Source of the DNA: Gorsachius magnificus
Taxonomy: Eukaryota; Chordata; Aves; Pelecaniformes; Ardeidae
Direction: 5' to 3'
DNA length: 64,000 bases
Assembly: GCA_034008185.1 (NCBI GenBank)
Contig: CM067086.1
Location: forward strand, 29,657,007-29,721,006
A program made the translations under genes and the position numbers. Positions 35,901 through 49,075 of the stretch are shown here, piece after piece (position 1 is the first letter of the stretch; each line of letters starts with the position of its first letter). The notes beneath the pieces are model-generated. The model did not search any database. It was not told the origin of the DNA and saw only the letters and a list, made by a program, of their open reading frames with translations.

Positions 35901-37560
35901 CTGTATACACAATGCAGTGTTTTTTTTTTTGCAGTTGCTAATTCACCTTTGCTGCACTAGGAACAGCAATCCATGATCTCTATATTGATTGAATAAACAG
36001 ATGAAGTGTATCTATCTTACTGTAGTGGAAAACTGGAGAGCATGTAAAATGGGTCTGATACAGAATACATGAATGGTTTAAGCTGTTAACTAGGGTAATG
36101 CTTTCTATCTCAAGAATTCCAAAACTAAAAAGCTGCAAGTATAATTGTGCATGGAAATAAAATTGGCTTACAGTGTCACTTGTAGAGAGGGTGTGGTGAG
36201 AAGGGTAAATGGAGGAACACAATATAAAACTAATACTAGATTTTGTGTAGTGCTGAAATGTACAGAACAGTGCTCTATGAAGTAAAGTGGTAACAGTTAT
36301 TGCTATGACCTAAAATGTGAAGGTGTCAGCCACTCTTTTTCTCCTCCCCTTGAAAGAGAAATATTCTTCCTCTGTTCTGAAACAAATTTGGCTAATCCAG
36401 GACTAACTTAGCACCATTCGGTATTTTGCATGGTGTTTTCTCCCTCTTGCTTTACAAAATCTTTGATAGCTGTCATAACTCCAAGGTAGCAAAAGGAGCC
36501 CCACAGTGTAATTGAAAGGTTTATCAATGCACTAACTAAAGGTGTGTGTGAACAAGAGAAATTACTATCTCAAATACTTCCAACAGCAGAAAACTTTTAG
36601 TAGCAATGCCAACTTCATAATTTTTAAATGTTATAATCTATTCTCTCTCGTACATCTTTGTTGAATAGACAGAAGGGGCCTGATAAATGTTAAACTGGAG
36701 AGAAGCGGCATGTCTGAGCAGAGAATGTTTCCAGTTGAAGTGTAGCTTTTACCAACAACTGATGGAACCAAGTACGTAAGTGATAGCTTAGTACCTCTTG
36801 TTAATGTGGCAACAGCAGCAGTTACACCAAATAAACTTGGACCGATTTCTTTAAAATGATTTACTAAAATAAACAAGTACATTTTCCTTTTCAGTATAAG
36901 TTACATAAATTGCATACATATTTAGCTCTTTCTAGGTGCTTTTGGTAATAAGGCAGCAGCAGCAGGCTGATGACTAAAACTTTCAGCATTGCCCTGTACA
37001 GGAGTCAGTGCAAGGATAGTGTCTTTTCCAGCAATACACATTTTTACTGAATACACTGAAGGTGAACCTCATTTTTGTTTGATACAGCTCAAGCAGAAGT
37101 AGACCGTAGTGCAATTCTTGCTTATGGGAAAGGAAAGCCCCTACAGGAATATGAATGAAGGATGCTCAACCCATGACTTGTTTACTGGAAGCAGTTAATA
37201 AAACACTTGGCCACAACTATTTGTGCTTCATAAAAAACTTGGAACAGGTTATAAACTGAAACCTCATCTGTAAAAGTTCTTCTCTGTAGAAAGAACAGTG
37301 CTTGCTGCAACACATACAATGTTTCGGATCTGCTTTGGTGGTAAAACTTCCATCTGCTATCATGGAAAATGTTTGCAGGAGAAACAATCGTCTTGCAAAT
37401 CAACAGCCAGCTTCTGGACAAAAAGGAACTGGCAACTTTGAAACACTCATTCCCCTTCTCTGTTAAAGGACAAGCCCTGGAAAAGGAGAACATGTATTGT
37501 GTTAAAAGCTATAGTGGCACAAAAATCAAAACTGGCCCCTGGGCAGGTTCATCAGTTCAA
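32986..37560. other. Convergent intergenic region SNAP23/LRRC57
   Basis: Region between two genes that converge tail to tail. It holds a short CR1 fragment (35112-35299), alternative SNAP23 polyadenylation signals and otherwise AT-rich DNA. Parts may be long 3' UTRs of either gene. No further coding region is recognised. Confidence 0.6.
35112..35299 (+). mobile_element. CR1 LINE short 3' fragment
   Basis: Plus-oriented CR1 tail from TGTCAAGCATTGGAACGGGC through GGTTGGACTTGATGATCTTT to the terminal GATTCTATGATTCTA. About 190 bp, strongly 5'-truncated, noncoding. Confidence 0.93.
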
Positions 37561-37582
37561 AACCCATGTTCTCTAGTTCAAG

Positions 37583-37588
37583 TTTATT
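37583..37588 (-). terminator. LRRC57: LRRC57 polyadenylation signal AATAAA (nearest)
   Basis: Canonical AATAAA on the minus strand about 150 nt after the LRRC57 stop. It would give a short 3' UTR; distal signals further down cannot be excluded. Confidence 0.5.
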
Positions 37589-37739
37589 CAATGCGGCCTT
37601 AACCGACCATATCAGACTACTGGAGGAGGAGGAATACTCTGATCATCTCCTTCATCGGTCTTGGTTTAAGTAAGTCGGTGAAGCAGGTGCTTCAGTCACT
37701 AACTCTTCTTACTGGGAATACACAGGGTCATAATAATGA

Positions 37740-41807
<4,068 letters not shown>

Positions 41808-42700
41808 TCAAGCATACAGAGTTTGAGTGATAGTCTCGGTGAGTTTCTCTCAGTTATTCTGCACAGGAGAGCTGCAATCCAAAGTCTCTGTGACAAAGAA
41901 AACCTAGAAAGTCATTTTATGTGTGCTGTCTTCCACACTACAAGCATCTCAACATACCGAACCATGTCACTGCTGTGTTCTCATCTCCCCCATAACTAAA
42001 ACCTGGATCTTAAAAGATTTACCTAGCTTAAGGTGCCTTCGTTATAGCAGTTTGATATTGAAACGATGTAACGAATAGTTTTAAGTGGAAAAATTGCATA
42101 CTTTCCACGTTTCACCTCTTTCAGGGCCCAGTAGCGTAAGGCGATTCCCCACGGAGGCTGTCTGTGACTTTAGTGGCATCTACCAGCACTGCCCTGCTTT
42201 CAACACTACACTTTTATTTGTTTTTCTTGGAAACATTTTTTTTCAGAGACTTGGCTCCTTTTTTGCACCTCTGGCTGCAGACACGACACACGACACCCAC
42301 CTCCCGTCGCTCCAGCAGGGTTTAATCCCAAGACAAACTACGCCCGGTTACAGGCCGAAGGATTAGGGGCAGGTTTGTAGCCGGGAGGCGGGGAATAAAG
42401 CCTAACGCGGCACGTAAACAGCCAGGACGAGGAGCCCAAGAGAAGAAGCGCTCCCTGCCGCGACGGCTACGAGCGGGTCAGCGGGACCCTCGGCGCGGGG
42501 TAAAGGCCGCAATGACCCGCTGCAGGCCCCGGTTCCTCCGCCTCGCCCCCGCTCCGGCTGCTCCGGCCCCACCGGGGCTGCTTGGCCCCCGCCCTGGCCC
42601 CGCCACCTTGGGGGGGGCAGCCGGGCCGCCCGGAACCCGCCCCGGCCCCCCCCGCGTTCCGCCTCCGCTCTTCGAGAACCGACGCTCTGAAAGCACTTAC

Positions 42701-42757
42701 CGGCTCCCCCGGAACCGGACGCGTGTCACCCCTCCCCTTTCCTGTCACACCCAGCAT
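42701..42757 (-). other. LRRC57: LRRC57 noncoding first exon, 3' part, with possible upstream ORF
   Basis: A strong GTAAGT donor follows 42701 on the minus strand, so the LRRC57 transcript must start above that point. If it starts above 42757, it contains an ATG (42757-42755) opening a frame of 19 codons to the exon end. With the 41858 acceptor that frame stops after two more codons. With the 41887 acceptor it runs past the main start out of frame, ending about 20 nt inside the coding region. Confidence 0.5.
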
Positions 42758-42889
42758 GGCGGCCGCCGGCGGGCCCCGGGCGCTGCCAGCTGCCCGCGCT
42801 TCCGGGACACCCGGCGCGGGGAGCGTTGCTGCTCCGCTGTTGGGGCCGGCGGGCCGGGGTGGGCGCGGGCGGCGGACGTCGTGAGCCAG
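42756..42889 (+). CDS. HAUS2: HAUS2 exon 1 (start codon out of frame with exon 2)
   Basis: ATG at 42756 opens [16 protein letters not shown] and meets TGA just before the CAG|GTAACG donor (donor at 42890). The frame that continues correctly into exon 2 reads ...[13 protein letters not shown] at the exon end. The stretch between is 134 nt, 44 codons plus 2, so one base is missing or two are extra relative to an intact frame. The region is GC-rich with G and C runs, so an assembly error is the simplest explanation. Confidence 0.6.
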
Positions 42890-45800
42890 GTAACGGCGGC
42901 GGGCGCCCGGAGGGGGCCGGGCTGGAGCGGCTGTGCGCAGTGGCGGTAGCGGGGCGAGTAGCGGGGTAACAACAGCCGCTTGCGGTGCAGGTTTGGAGAA
43001 GCCGCGGCTGAGGCGCCGTGCGGCAGCCCTGCGCCTCCCTCCGCGCCCGCCCTTCAGGGGCGCGTGTCCCGCCGGCAGGTGCGGCGCCTCGCACGCGGGC
43101 TCCAGGCTGACCGGGCCGTGGTGCGGCGCCTGACCCGCTGCGGTGCCGGCCGTGGGGCTTGAAATGAAAGTGTGCAACAAGCGGTGTCCCCAGGGCTCGG
43201 TGTTGGGCCCCGTTCTGTCTAACATCTTTATCAATGACCCGGATGAGGGGATCGAGTGCACCCTCAGTAAGTTTGCAGGTGACACCAAATTGGGCGGGAG
43301 TGTCAGTCTGCTCGAGGGGTCCTCTGGGCGCTCTGCAGGGAATCTGGCCAGGCTGGATCGATGGGCTGAGGCCAGCTGTATGAGGTTCAACAAGGCCAAG
43401 TGCCGGGTCCTGCACTTGGGTCACAACACCCCCATGCAACACTACAGGCTTGGGGAAGAGTGGCTGGAAAGCTGCCTGGCAGAAAAGGACCTGGGGCTGC
43501 TGGCTGACAGCTGGCTGAATATGAGCCAGCAGTGTGCCCAGGTGGCCAAGAAGACCAACAGCATCCTGGCCTGTATCAGGAATAGTGTGGCCAGCAGGAG
43601 CAGGGAAGTGATCGTCCCCCTGTACTCAGCACTGGTGAGGCTGCATCTCAAATTCTGGGTTCAGTTTTGGGCCCCTCATTACAGGAAAGATGTTGCCTTG
43701 CTGGAACATGTCCAGAGGAGAGCAACAAAGCTGGTGAGGGGTCTGGAGCACAAGTCTGATGAGGAGCAGCTGAGGGAACTGGGGTTGTTCATCCTGGAGA
43801 AGAGGAGGCTGAGGGGAGACCTGATCGCCCTCTACAACTGCCTGACAGGAGGCTGTAGTGAGGTGGGGGTTGATCTCTTCTCCCTGGTAACGGGCAATAG
43901 GACGAGGGGAAATGGCCTCAAGTTGTGCCAGGGCAGGTTTAGATTGGACATTAGGGAAAAATTTTTCACCAAAAGGGTTGTCAAGCATTGCAATGGGCTG
44001 CCCAGGGAAGGGGTTGAGTCCCCATCCCTGGAGGTATTTAAAAGAGGTGTAGATGTGGTGCTTAGGGACATGGCTTAGTGGTGGGATGGCAGGGTTAGGT
44101 TAATGGTTGGACTTGATGATCTTTAAGGTCTTTTCCAACCTAAATGATTCTATGATTCTAAACTGTGTTACTGTTTGCATAAATGCTTTTTAATTTGACA
44201 GGCAGAGAAATTTTCCCTTTTATTGTGGGATCTCTTTCGGTTTTGGCTGGTGGCAGCTTTCCTCACTAGGAATAACCATCCCTTCTGTTGTGTATATTTT
44301 CTGGAGCTCAGACATGAGTCCTTTTTGATGCCCTCCAGTTCGTTCCAGCAGCATGCCAGCCAGTGTCATTGAGAGTGCTCTCATACTGCCTTTTATGAAG
44401 TTTTATTTTGACTCGTGTTCATTTTCCCCAACTAATGCATGTATTTTATGAGTTGTTCAGATGAAATTTACTGTATTGCATAGTGTAAGAGAATAACAGT
44501 AACTTTAGACTATTAAAAGCCAATCTTGAGAATTTGCCTGATACGTTCCTGCTGCTGACTGCATATTCTCCTGTTGTTTTCCTTTCACAGGAGACACTGG
44601 ATTTAACCTGTAGAAAAGACCCGTGCTTTATGAAATTCTCAGAGATGGAAAAAATGGCAAAGATTCAAGCTGAAATCAATGAGGTACAGCCTTTACTGTT
44701 GTCAGTGTATACTCAATGCTTCAATACATAGAGATAATACCTGGCACCGAATGAGGTAGTGGACTCCCATGTGCTATTATTTCATGTTTTGGGGGTTTTT
44801 TTTAACAGTTCAGCTGTTTAACAGTTGGCACTTTTCCCCCAGTGGACTGAGTTGTCATAAAGAAAAGAACAAAATTGTGAAATAGAAGTTTTCAGTCTAA
44901 CTGGCAAGATGCAGCAGCCTGCTCCTTTGACTGAAATGTTACATGAAATTTTCTGAGGAAACTGAAGAACAAATAAGAACTTGTAGTTGCCTTCAATTCA
45001 CAAGAATGTGTTTGTTTATAGGCAACTAGGCCATTTTGTTGGTTAGCAAGAGGTAACCTCAGTCATTTCTTACTGCCTGAATTGGCTGTTGGCTTGGATT
45101 TTATGATGGTGTTTTCTGAGCATTTGCTTGCTGGTACAAAAACTGTGTTTATTAAGTTAACGCAATGTGGGCTCTAACAGCTACACAGGCTTACTGCACA
45201 GTGGTGTAACAAATTCACTGTTTACTTTTTTGGAGGATGAGTTTAACAGCTGGCACCATCCTATATTGACAGGCAGAAGGAACAAACAGTTTCCAGCTCC
45301 TAGGAAGGTGGCTACTTGGCCTCCTTTGCTGGAAGGTTTCATGTATAAAGTGCTCTTTCTGACAGATGTTCAATATGCTATGAGTGAAGCAGGTCCTTTC
45401 CTAAGTGATCAAGAAAAGCAACAGTTCTCTGTGTGTCCTGAGAGACCGATACGTCATCCTCTTCTATACTTCCTCAGTCTTCTCTTGTCTAGCCAAAATG
45501 GCTCTTTAAGCCACAGGAAGGTATCTGCTGCTCTTGTGCTGGTTTGTCGTTGGAAAGAATTAATGCTAGGAGTTTCACAGAATCACAGAATGGCAAGGGT
45601 TGGAAGGGACCTTGGGAGATCATCCAGTCCAACCCTCCTGCTAAAGCAGGTTCACCTAGAGCAGGTTGCACAGGACATCATCTAGGCAGGCTTTGAATAT
45701 CTCCAGAGAAGGAGACTCCACAACCCCCCTGGGCAGCCTATTCCAGTGCTCTGTCACCCTCAAAGTAAAGAAGTTCATCCACGTACTCAACTGAAACCTC

Positions 45801-48664
45801 TTATGTTTCAGTTTGTGCCTATTGCCCCTTGTTCTGTCACTGAGCACCTCTGAGAAGAGTCTGGCTCCGTCCTTGTGACATCCACCCTTGAAATATTTGT
45901 ATGTGTTGATGAGATCCCCTCTCAGTCTTCCCTTCTTCAGGCTAAACAAGCGCAACTCTCTCAGCCTTTCCTCATAGGGGAGATGCTCCTGTCCCCTAAT
46001 CATCTTTGTTGCCCTCCTCTGGACTCTCTCTAGGAGTTCCTCATCTTCACCTGAGAGAGCTTCTCCCACAGCTAAAAACTAACAACTCCAACACAAACCA
46101 GTCTTTGCGAGAAGGAGGAAACTTGGGTCTGTGAGAGGTTCTTTAGTAGAATATAGTCTATGAAACTGCTTTGTAGATGTAAGTTTCTGTGGTTTAGGAA
46201 TGAATTGCAGGATCTGTCTTTTCCAGCACAAATTTCCAATAAATTGCCAAGTTGTTTAGTGGTTTGTTTGTTTGTTTTTTAAAGTCTTTTCCTATTGACC
46301 AAAAAAGCCCCACCTAGTAGTAGAAATACTCCAGAATCATAGAATGGTTTGGGTTGGAAGGGACCCCTAGAGGTCATCTAGTCCAACCCCCCTGCAGTGA
46401 GCAGGGACATCGCTAATGAGCAGGGACACTGCTCTCATGCAAATGCTCACTCTTTCACACACGTGCTTTCCCCCACGTTCACGCTTTTCTCCCTTTCTGC
46501 TTCCTTCCCCGCTCCAAGGAAGTCAAATGTCTGGATGAGTATGTCAAAAACGCATTTTCATTTGATGTTGTTATTGTTGTAGAAGAAACTGAAAGCTGAA
46601 ATTCTGCAGTTGGAGAAGGAGACAGCAGACATTGTTCACCCTTTCTACTTAGGTAAGTGCAGTTGTACCTTAGAAAAACCAAAAGTGTTAAATGACTTCA
46701 TCGGCAGGTTTATGTTTCATCTGAGGACATGACACTTCTGGAAGTTACTGCAGCTTTCCCCACTGGATAGCTTGTTAGAGGTGGCAGGTGTTTTATTAGC
46801 CGCTAAAGAATGCTTCCATACTATTTGAATTTGCACCTTCTACTGTGTCAGTAGAAGCTCCGTGCGTAACTCATTCTCCAAAACAGCTGTGTGTGTGTCT
46901 GTGTGGTTAGCTCCCCGGGTCAGCGGAGCATCAGGAGTTCAGAGATCATCAGTAACCTGACTTGCTTCCCTTGGCCTGTGTGCTACTTTGCTGCTTTTTC
47001 CAGTAACTCAATGCATTTCTGCTGCATCTGTATGCCCCTAAAATTACTTGGATTTTCATTGTAGTATTTTGGGAGCATATGTATTCATTTCTTTATTATT
47101 TCACACTTTTCCCACTATGATTTGAAGGATACTTAAAACATTCTCACTTGCCGCTACTGTGTTAGGCTAGTGAATTATGCTGTAATACTTCAATGCTATG
47201 TTATAGTTTAAGAAGTTGGTTCCATCTCAAAGGTGGTTTACTTAAAAATATAGATAATGTAAAACAATTAACCAAGCTATATCTTTAAAAAGTGAGTATT
47301 ATGACTTTGAGGTGCATGCTGATATTAAGTCCTTTACACGCCAACAGAAGTCATTCTGATTAATGATATCTTTCTTGAGTGCAAACCGTCCAGTGCAGTA
47401 GATCACACTTTTTCTTTCTGTCTTTCTCCAGTGGAAGTTTTGCCCTTGTTTTAGCAGGACAATATTTTCAACTTTACAATTTTATTTTATAGGCAAAAAA
47501 TGCGAGATTTTGCAAGATATGAACAGACACTTGGAAGCCATACTGAAAGAGAAGAGGGCTCTTAGGAAGAGGTTGATAAAGCCCAGATCTCAAGACAGCC
47601 TGCCTATTGAGGCTACTTTTCACAAGTAGGCATATAGAAAATAATTGTTCTTTGCTTGCATGAGTCCAAATTAATTTGAACTAATAGGCAGTAAAAGTCA
47701 CATGCTTTCATTCACTTTTCCATTGAGAAGAACAGAAATAAAAAATGGCAGCAGAAACTCAGCTAAAATTGCTAAATTCATAGAAAGGTAGTGATATGTA
47801 TTTTTATGAATATTTGCTTAGGTTATTGGTCTTGTCTTCTGAAGATTACACAACAATTTGTGATGTATTTTTATAAACAGATGTGTTAATTGCTTGATTC
47901 ATTATGCTTCCGCATAGGTAGGAATTGCTTCTTCAGCATTTGGTGTCTTCCTTCCACTGTGACTTGCTCAGAGTAAGTGTGTGAATGATTTACAGACATG
48001 CATAGTACTCGTTTTAAAAATACAGTGCTGCTTCTCATGGTATAATAATCTAGTCCAGTTACTGAAGTGCATATTCACTTCTTCAATTCCTGCCCTGCTT
48101 GTTGCTGAGAGTCATAAAAGAAGTGTAATTGCAGAGAAATTAATTAGATGGTTCGGAACTTGCATAAAACTGGAGAAGACGACTAAGAAAACCCATAGAG
48201 GAAAAAAATAAGAGCTTGGAAGTATTAAATCCTCATTGTTTTGCACAACTTTTGAGTAGGGGGCTCATTCTTGGTTGCAGGTACCTAGTAGAGTTGTTGA
48301 CTGAGGCTGTGACTTTCATTGAGAAGCTTGAAAGCCATTTGCAGACCATAAGAAGCATCCCTGAGATACCGAACATCATGAAGGATATGGTGAGTAGCAG
48401 AAGAACTGAACCTTCCATCTCCTTCAGCATTAAGAATTCAATGCTGTTTGGTTGTTATGTCTTGCTAGATTGACAGGATGTATAGAGATGAAATCTAACT
48501 CTTTTCTGCCTCAGGGCACTGCTTTGACAAAAACGGAGGTGCTTGTGATGGAGTTGGAGGAGCTGGCAGAGCAAATATTGAAATGGAGAGAATTGCAAAA
48601 AGAAGTGTATTTCAACAGCATCTGCAATACTGATGAATGGGACTTTGGCTTATATTTAACCTAA
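42756..48664 (+). CDS. HAUS2: HAUS2, augmin complex subunit 2 (six exons; exon 1 frame problem)
   Basis: HAUS2 (CEP27) is a small coiled-coil subunit of the eight-protein augmin complex, which recruits gamma-tubulin to spindle microtubules for branching nucleation. Exons 2-6 (44591-44683, 46583-46652, 47493-47625, 48281-48389, 48515-48664) join in one frame into 184 aa. Landmarks are [42 protein letters not shown] and [16 protein letters not shown], matching human HAUS2 throughout. Exon 1 ends DVVSQ in the correct frame for exon 2, like human MVNQ, but the MAAA start codon at 42756 is in another frame. The C-terminus is about 20 residues shorter than in human. Confidence 0.9.
42890..44590 (+). 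other. HAUS2: HAUS2 intron 1
   Basis: 1.7 kb; the 5' part is CpG island and the middle is a CR1 insertion (43170-44161). Nothing else is recognised. Confidence 0.85.
43170..44161 (+). mobile_element. CR1 LINE, ~1 kb 3' part with open reading frame
   Basis: Plus-oriented, 5'-truncated CR1 ending in ATGATTCTATGATTCTA. A frame open from 43143 to 44078 encodes the end of the reverse transcriptase palm ([16 protein letters not shown]) and the following CR1 C-terminal domain ([34 protein letters not shown]). The catalytic FADD-type box reads FAGD, so one catalytic Asp is replaced. The endonuclease and most of the polymerase are absent. It is a dead but recent-looking copy. Confidence 0.95.
44591..44683 (+). 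CDS. HAUS2: HAUS2 exon 2
   Basis: 93 nt, phase 0, after CCTTTCACAG and before GTACAG. It encodes [20 protein letters not shown] then [11 protein letters not shown]; the KIQAEI end aligns with human NIQAEI. Confidence 0.9.
45574..46072 (-). mobile_element. CR1 LINE 3' fragment, different subfamily
   Basis: Minus-oriented CR1. Its tail reads AGAATCACAGAATGG on the plus strand, unlike the AGAATCATAGAATCG type at 10795. The minus frame 45656-46069 stays open for 137 codons and encodes the CR1 C-terminal domain ([37 protein letters not shown]). The divergent tail and protein indicate a separate CR1 subfamily. Confidence 0.93.
46333..46412 (-). mobile_element. CR1 LINE short 3' tail
   Basis: Plus strand reads AGAATCATAGAATGG, GGTTGGAAGGGACC, then TCATCTAGTCCAACCCCCCT, the reverse complement of a CR1 3' tail. 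About 80 bp, noncoding, ending roughly 170 bp before HAUS2 exon 3. Confidence 0.9.
46583..46652 (+). CDS. HAUS2: HAUS2 exon 3
   Basis: 70 nt after TATTGTTGTAG, before GTAAGT. It encodes [20 protein letters not shown] then FYL plus one base. This is the most conserved HAUS2 stretch (human LKLEKDTADVVHPFFL). Confidence 0.95.
46653..47492 (+). other. HAUS2: HAUS2 intron 3
   Basis: 840-bp intron; no internal feature recognised. Confidence 0.9.
47493..47625 (+). CDS. HAUS2: HAUS2 exon 4
   Basis: 133 nt after TTTATTTTATAG, before GTAGGC. It encodes [20 protein letters not shown] then [20 protein letters not shown] and ATFH, and ends two bases into the next codon. Coiled-coil in character, it matches human [22 protein letters not shown]. 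Confidence 0.95.
47626..48280 (+). other. HAUS2: HAUS2 intron 4
   Basis: 655-bp intron; no internal feature recognised. Confidence 0.9.
48281..48389 (+). CDS. HAUS2: HAUS2 exon 5
   Basis: 109 nt after TTGGTTGCAG, before GTGAGT. It encodes [20 protein letters not shown] then [17 protein letters not shown] and aligns with human [20 protein letters not shown]. Confidence 0.95.
48515..48664 (+). CDS. HAUS2: HAUS2 exon 6, C-terminus and stop
   Basis: After TTCTGCCTCAG the frame reads [20 protein letters not shown] then [11 protein letters not shown], matching human through ILKWR. It continues with an unrelated end, [18 protein letters not shown], and TAA at 48662-48664. Confidence 0.93.
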   Translation, partial: GTALTKTEVLVMELEELAEQILKWRELQKEVYFNSICNTDEWDFGLYLT

Positions 48665-48810
48665 CATCATTGTCCTCAAATAGGATGCCTATTCAAAGAA
48701 CAACTTTTTGCAGTTTCTGGTGAAAACTACAACACAGTTGTGCTTTAATCCAACAGGGACTTCACAGGTAGTTATATTTCTGTTCTTATGTAACAGTTCT
48801 CCAACTATTT

Positions 48811-48835
48811 AAAACAAACAAACAAACAAACAAAA
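48811..48835. repeat. HAUS2: (AAAC)n microsatellite in HAUS2 3' UTR
   Basis: About six AAAC units, transcribed in the 3' UTR. Confidence 0.85.
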
Positions 48836-49053
48836 ACCAACAAGGACAACGACCAGTAACTCATATGAAGACAGACTACTGAGAAGGCTGTTAAGGAGTT
48901 CCTGTTTGAAACAGTTGGACAGGATTCCCTTGGAACCTGTAGCATCAATGCAAATTTGTGTTGATATTTCTTATGCACTTGCTAGAGTGTCTCTGTTCAT
49001 TTTTGTAAGCATCTTATTAAAACACTGTATTTTGTATGTCAATGTAAAATTTC

Positions 49054-49059
49054 AATAAA
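49054..49059 (+). terminator. HAUS2: HAUS2 polyadenylation signal AATAAA
   Basis: Canonical AATAAA followed about 25 nt later by a T/G-rich element, a well-formed cleavage and polyadenylation site. Confidence 0.85.
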
Positions 49060-49075
49060 AGCACTAGATTTCGAG

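Larger units (their letters stand above)
42470..43150. promoter_or_regulatory. CpG island, divergent LRRC57/HAUS2 promoter
   Basis: Extremely CpG-rich sequence containing the LRRC57 first exon donor (GTAAGT at 42700-42695, minus) and the HAUS2 start region. A YY1-like ATGGCGGC spans 42756-42763. The two genes are transcribed away from each other, and their first exons probably overlap or nearly touch. No TATA box is seen. Confidence 0.8.
44684..46582 (+). other. HAUS2: HAUS2 intron 2
   Basis: 1.9 kb carrying two minus-oriented CR1 fragments (45574-46072 and 46333-46412). Confidence 0.9.
48665..49075 (+). other. HAUS2: HAUS2 3' UTR
   Basis: About 410 nt to the AATAAA at 49054-49059. It contains an (AAAC)n microsatellite at about 48811-48835. 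A T/G-rich downstream element follows from 49081. Confidence 0.75.

Noticed and set aside
43143..43169. Extending the CR1 frame start as a host-CR1 fusion gene
   Set aside because: The first few codons are intronic sequence before the CR1 begins. An ATG there is more simply chance than a domesticated gene.
42467..43399. 310-codon open frame on the minus strand (and a 238-codon neighbour)
   Set aside because: It lies across a CpG island where stop codons are rare, overlaps the HAUS2 first exon and a CR1 in antisense, and is Pro/Arg/Ala/Gly-rich with no recognisable domain.
45167..45685. 172-codon plus-strand frame in HAUS2 intron 2
   Set aside because: It ends inside an antisense CR1, has no recognised domain and is not flanked by convincing splice sites.
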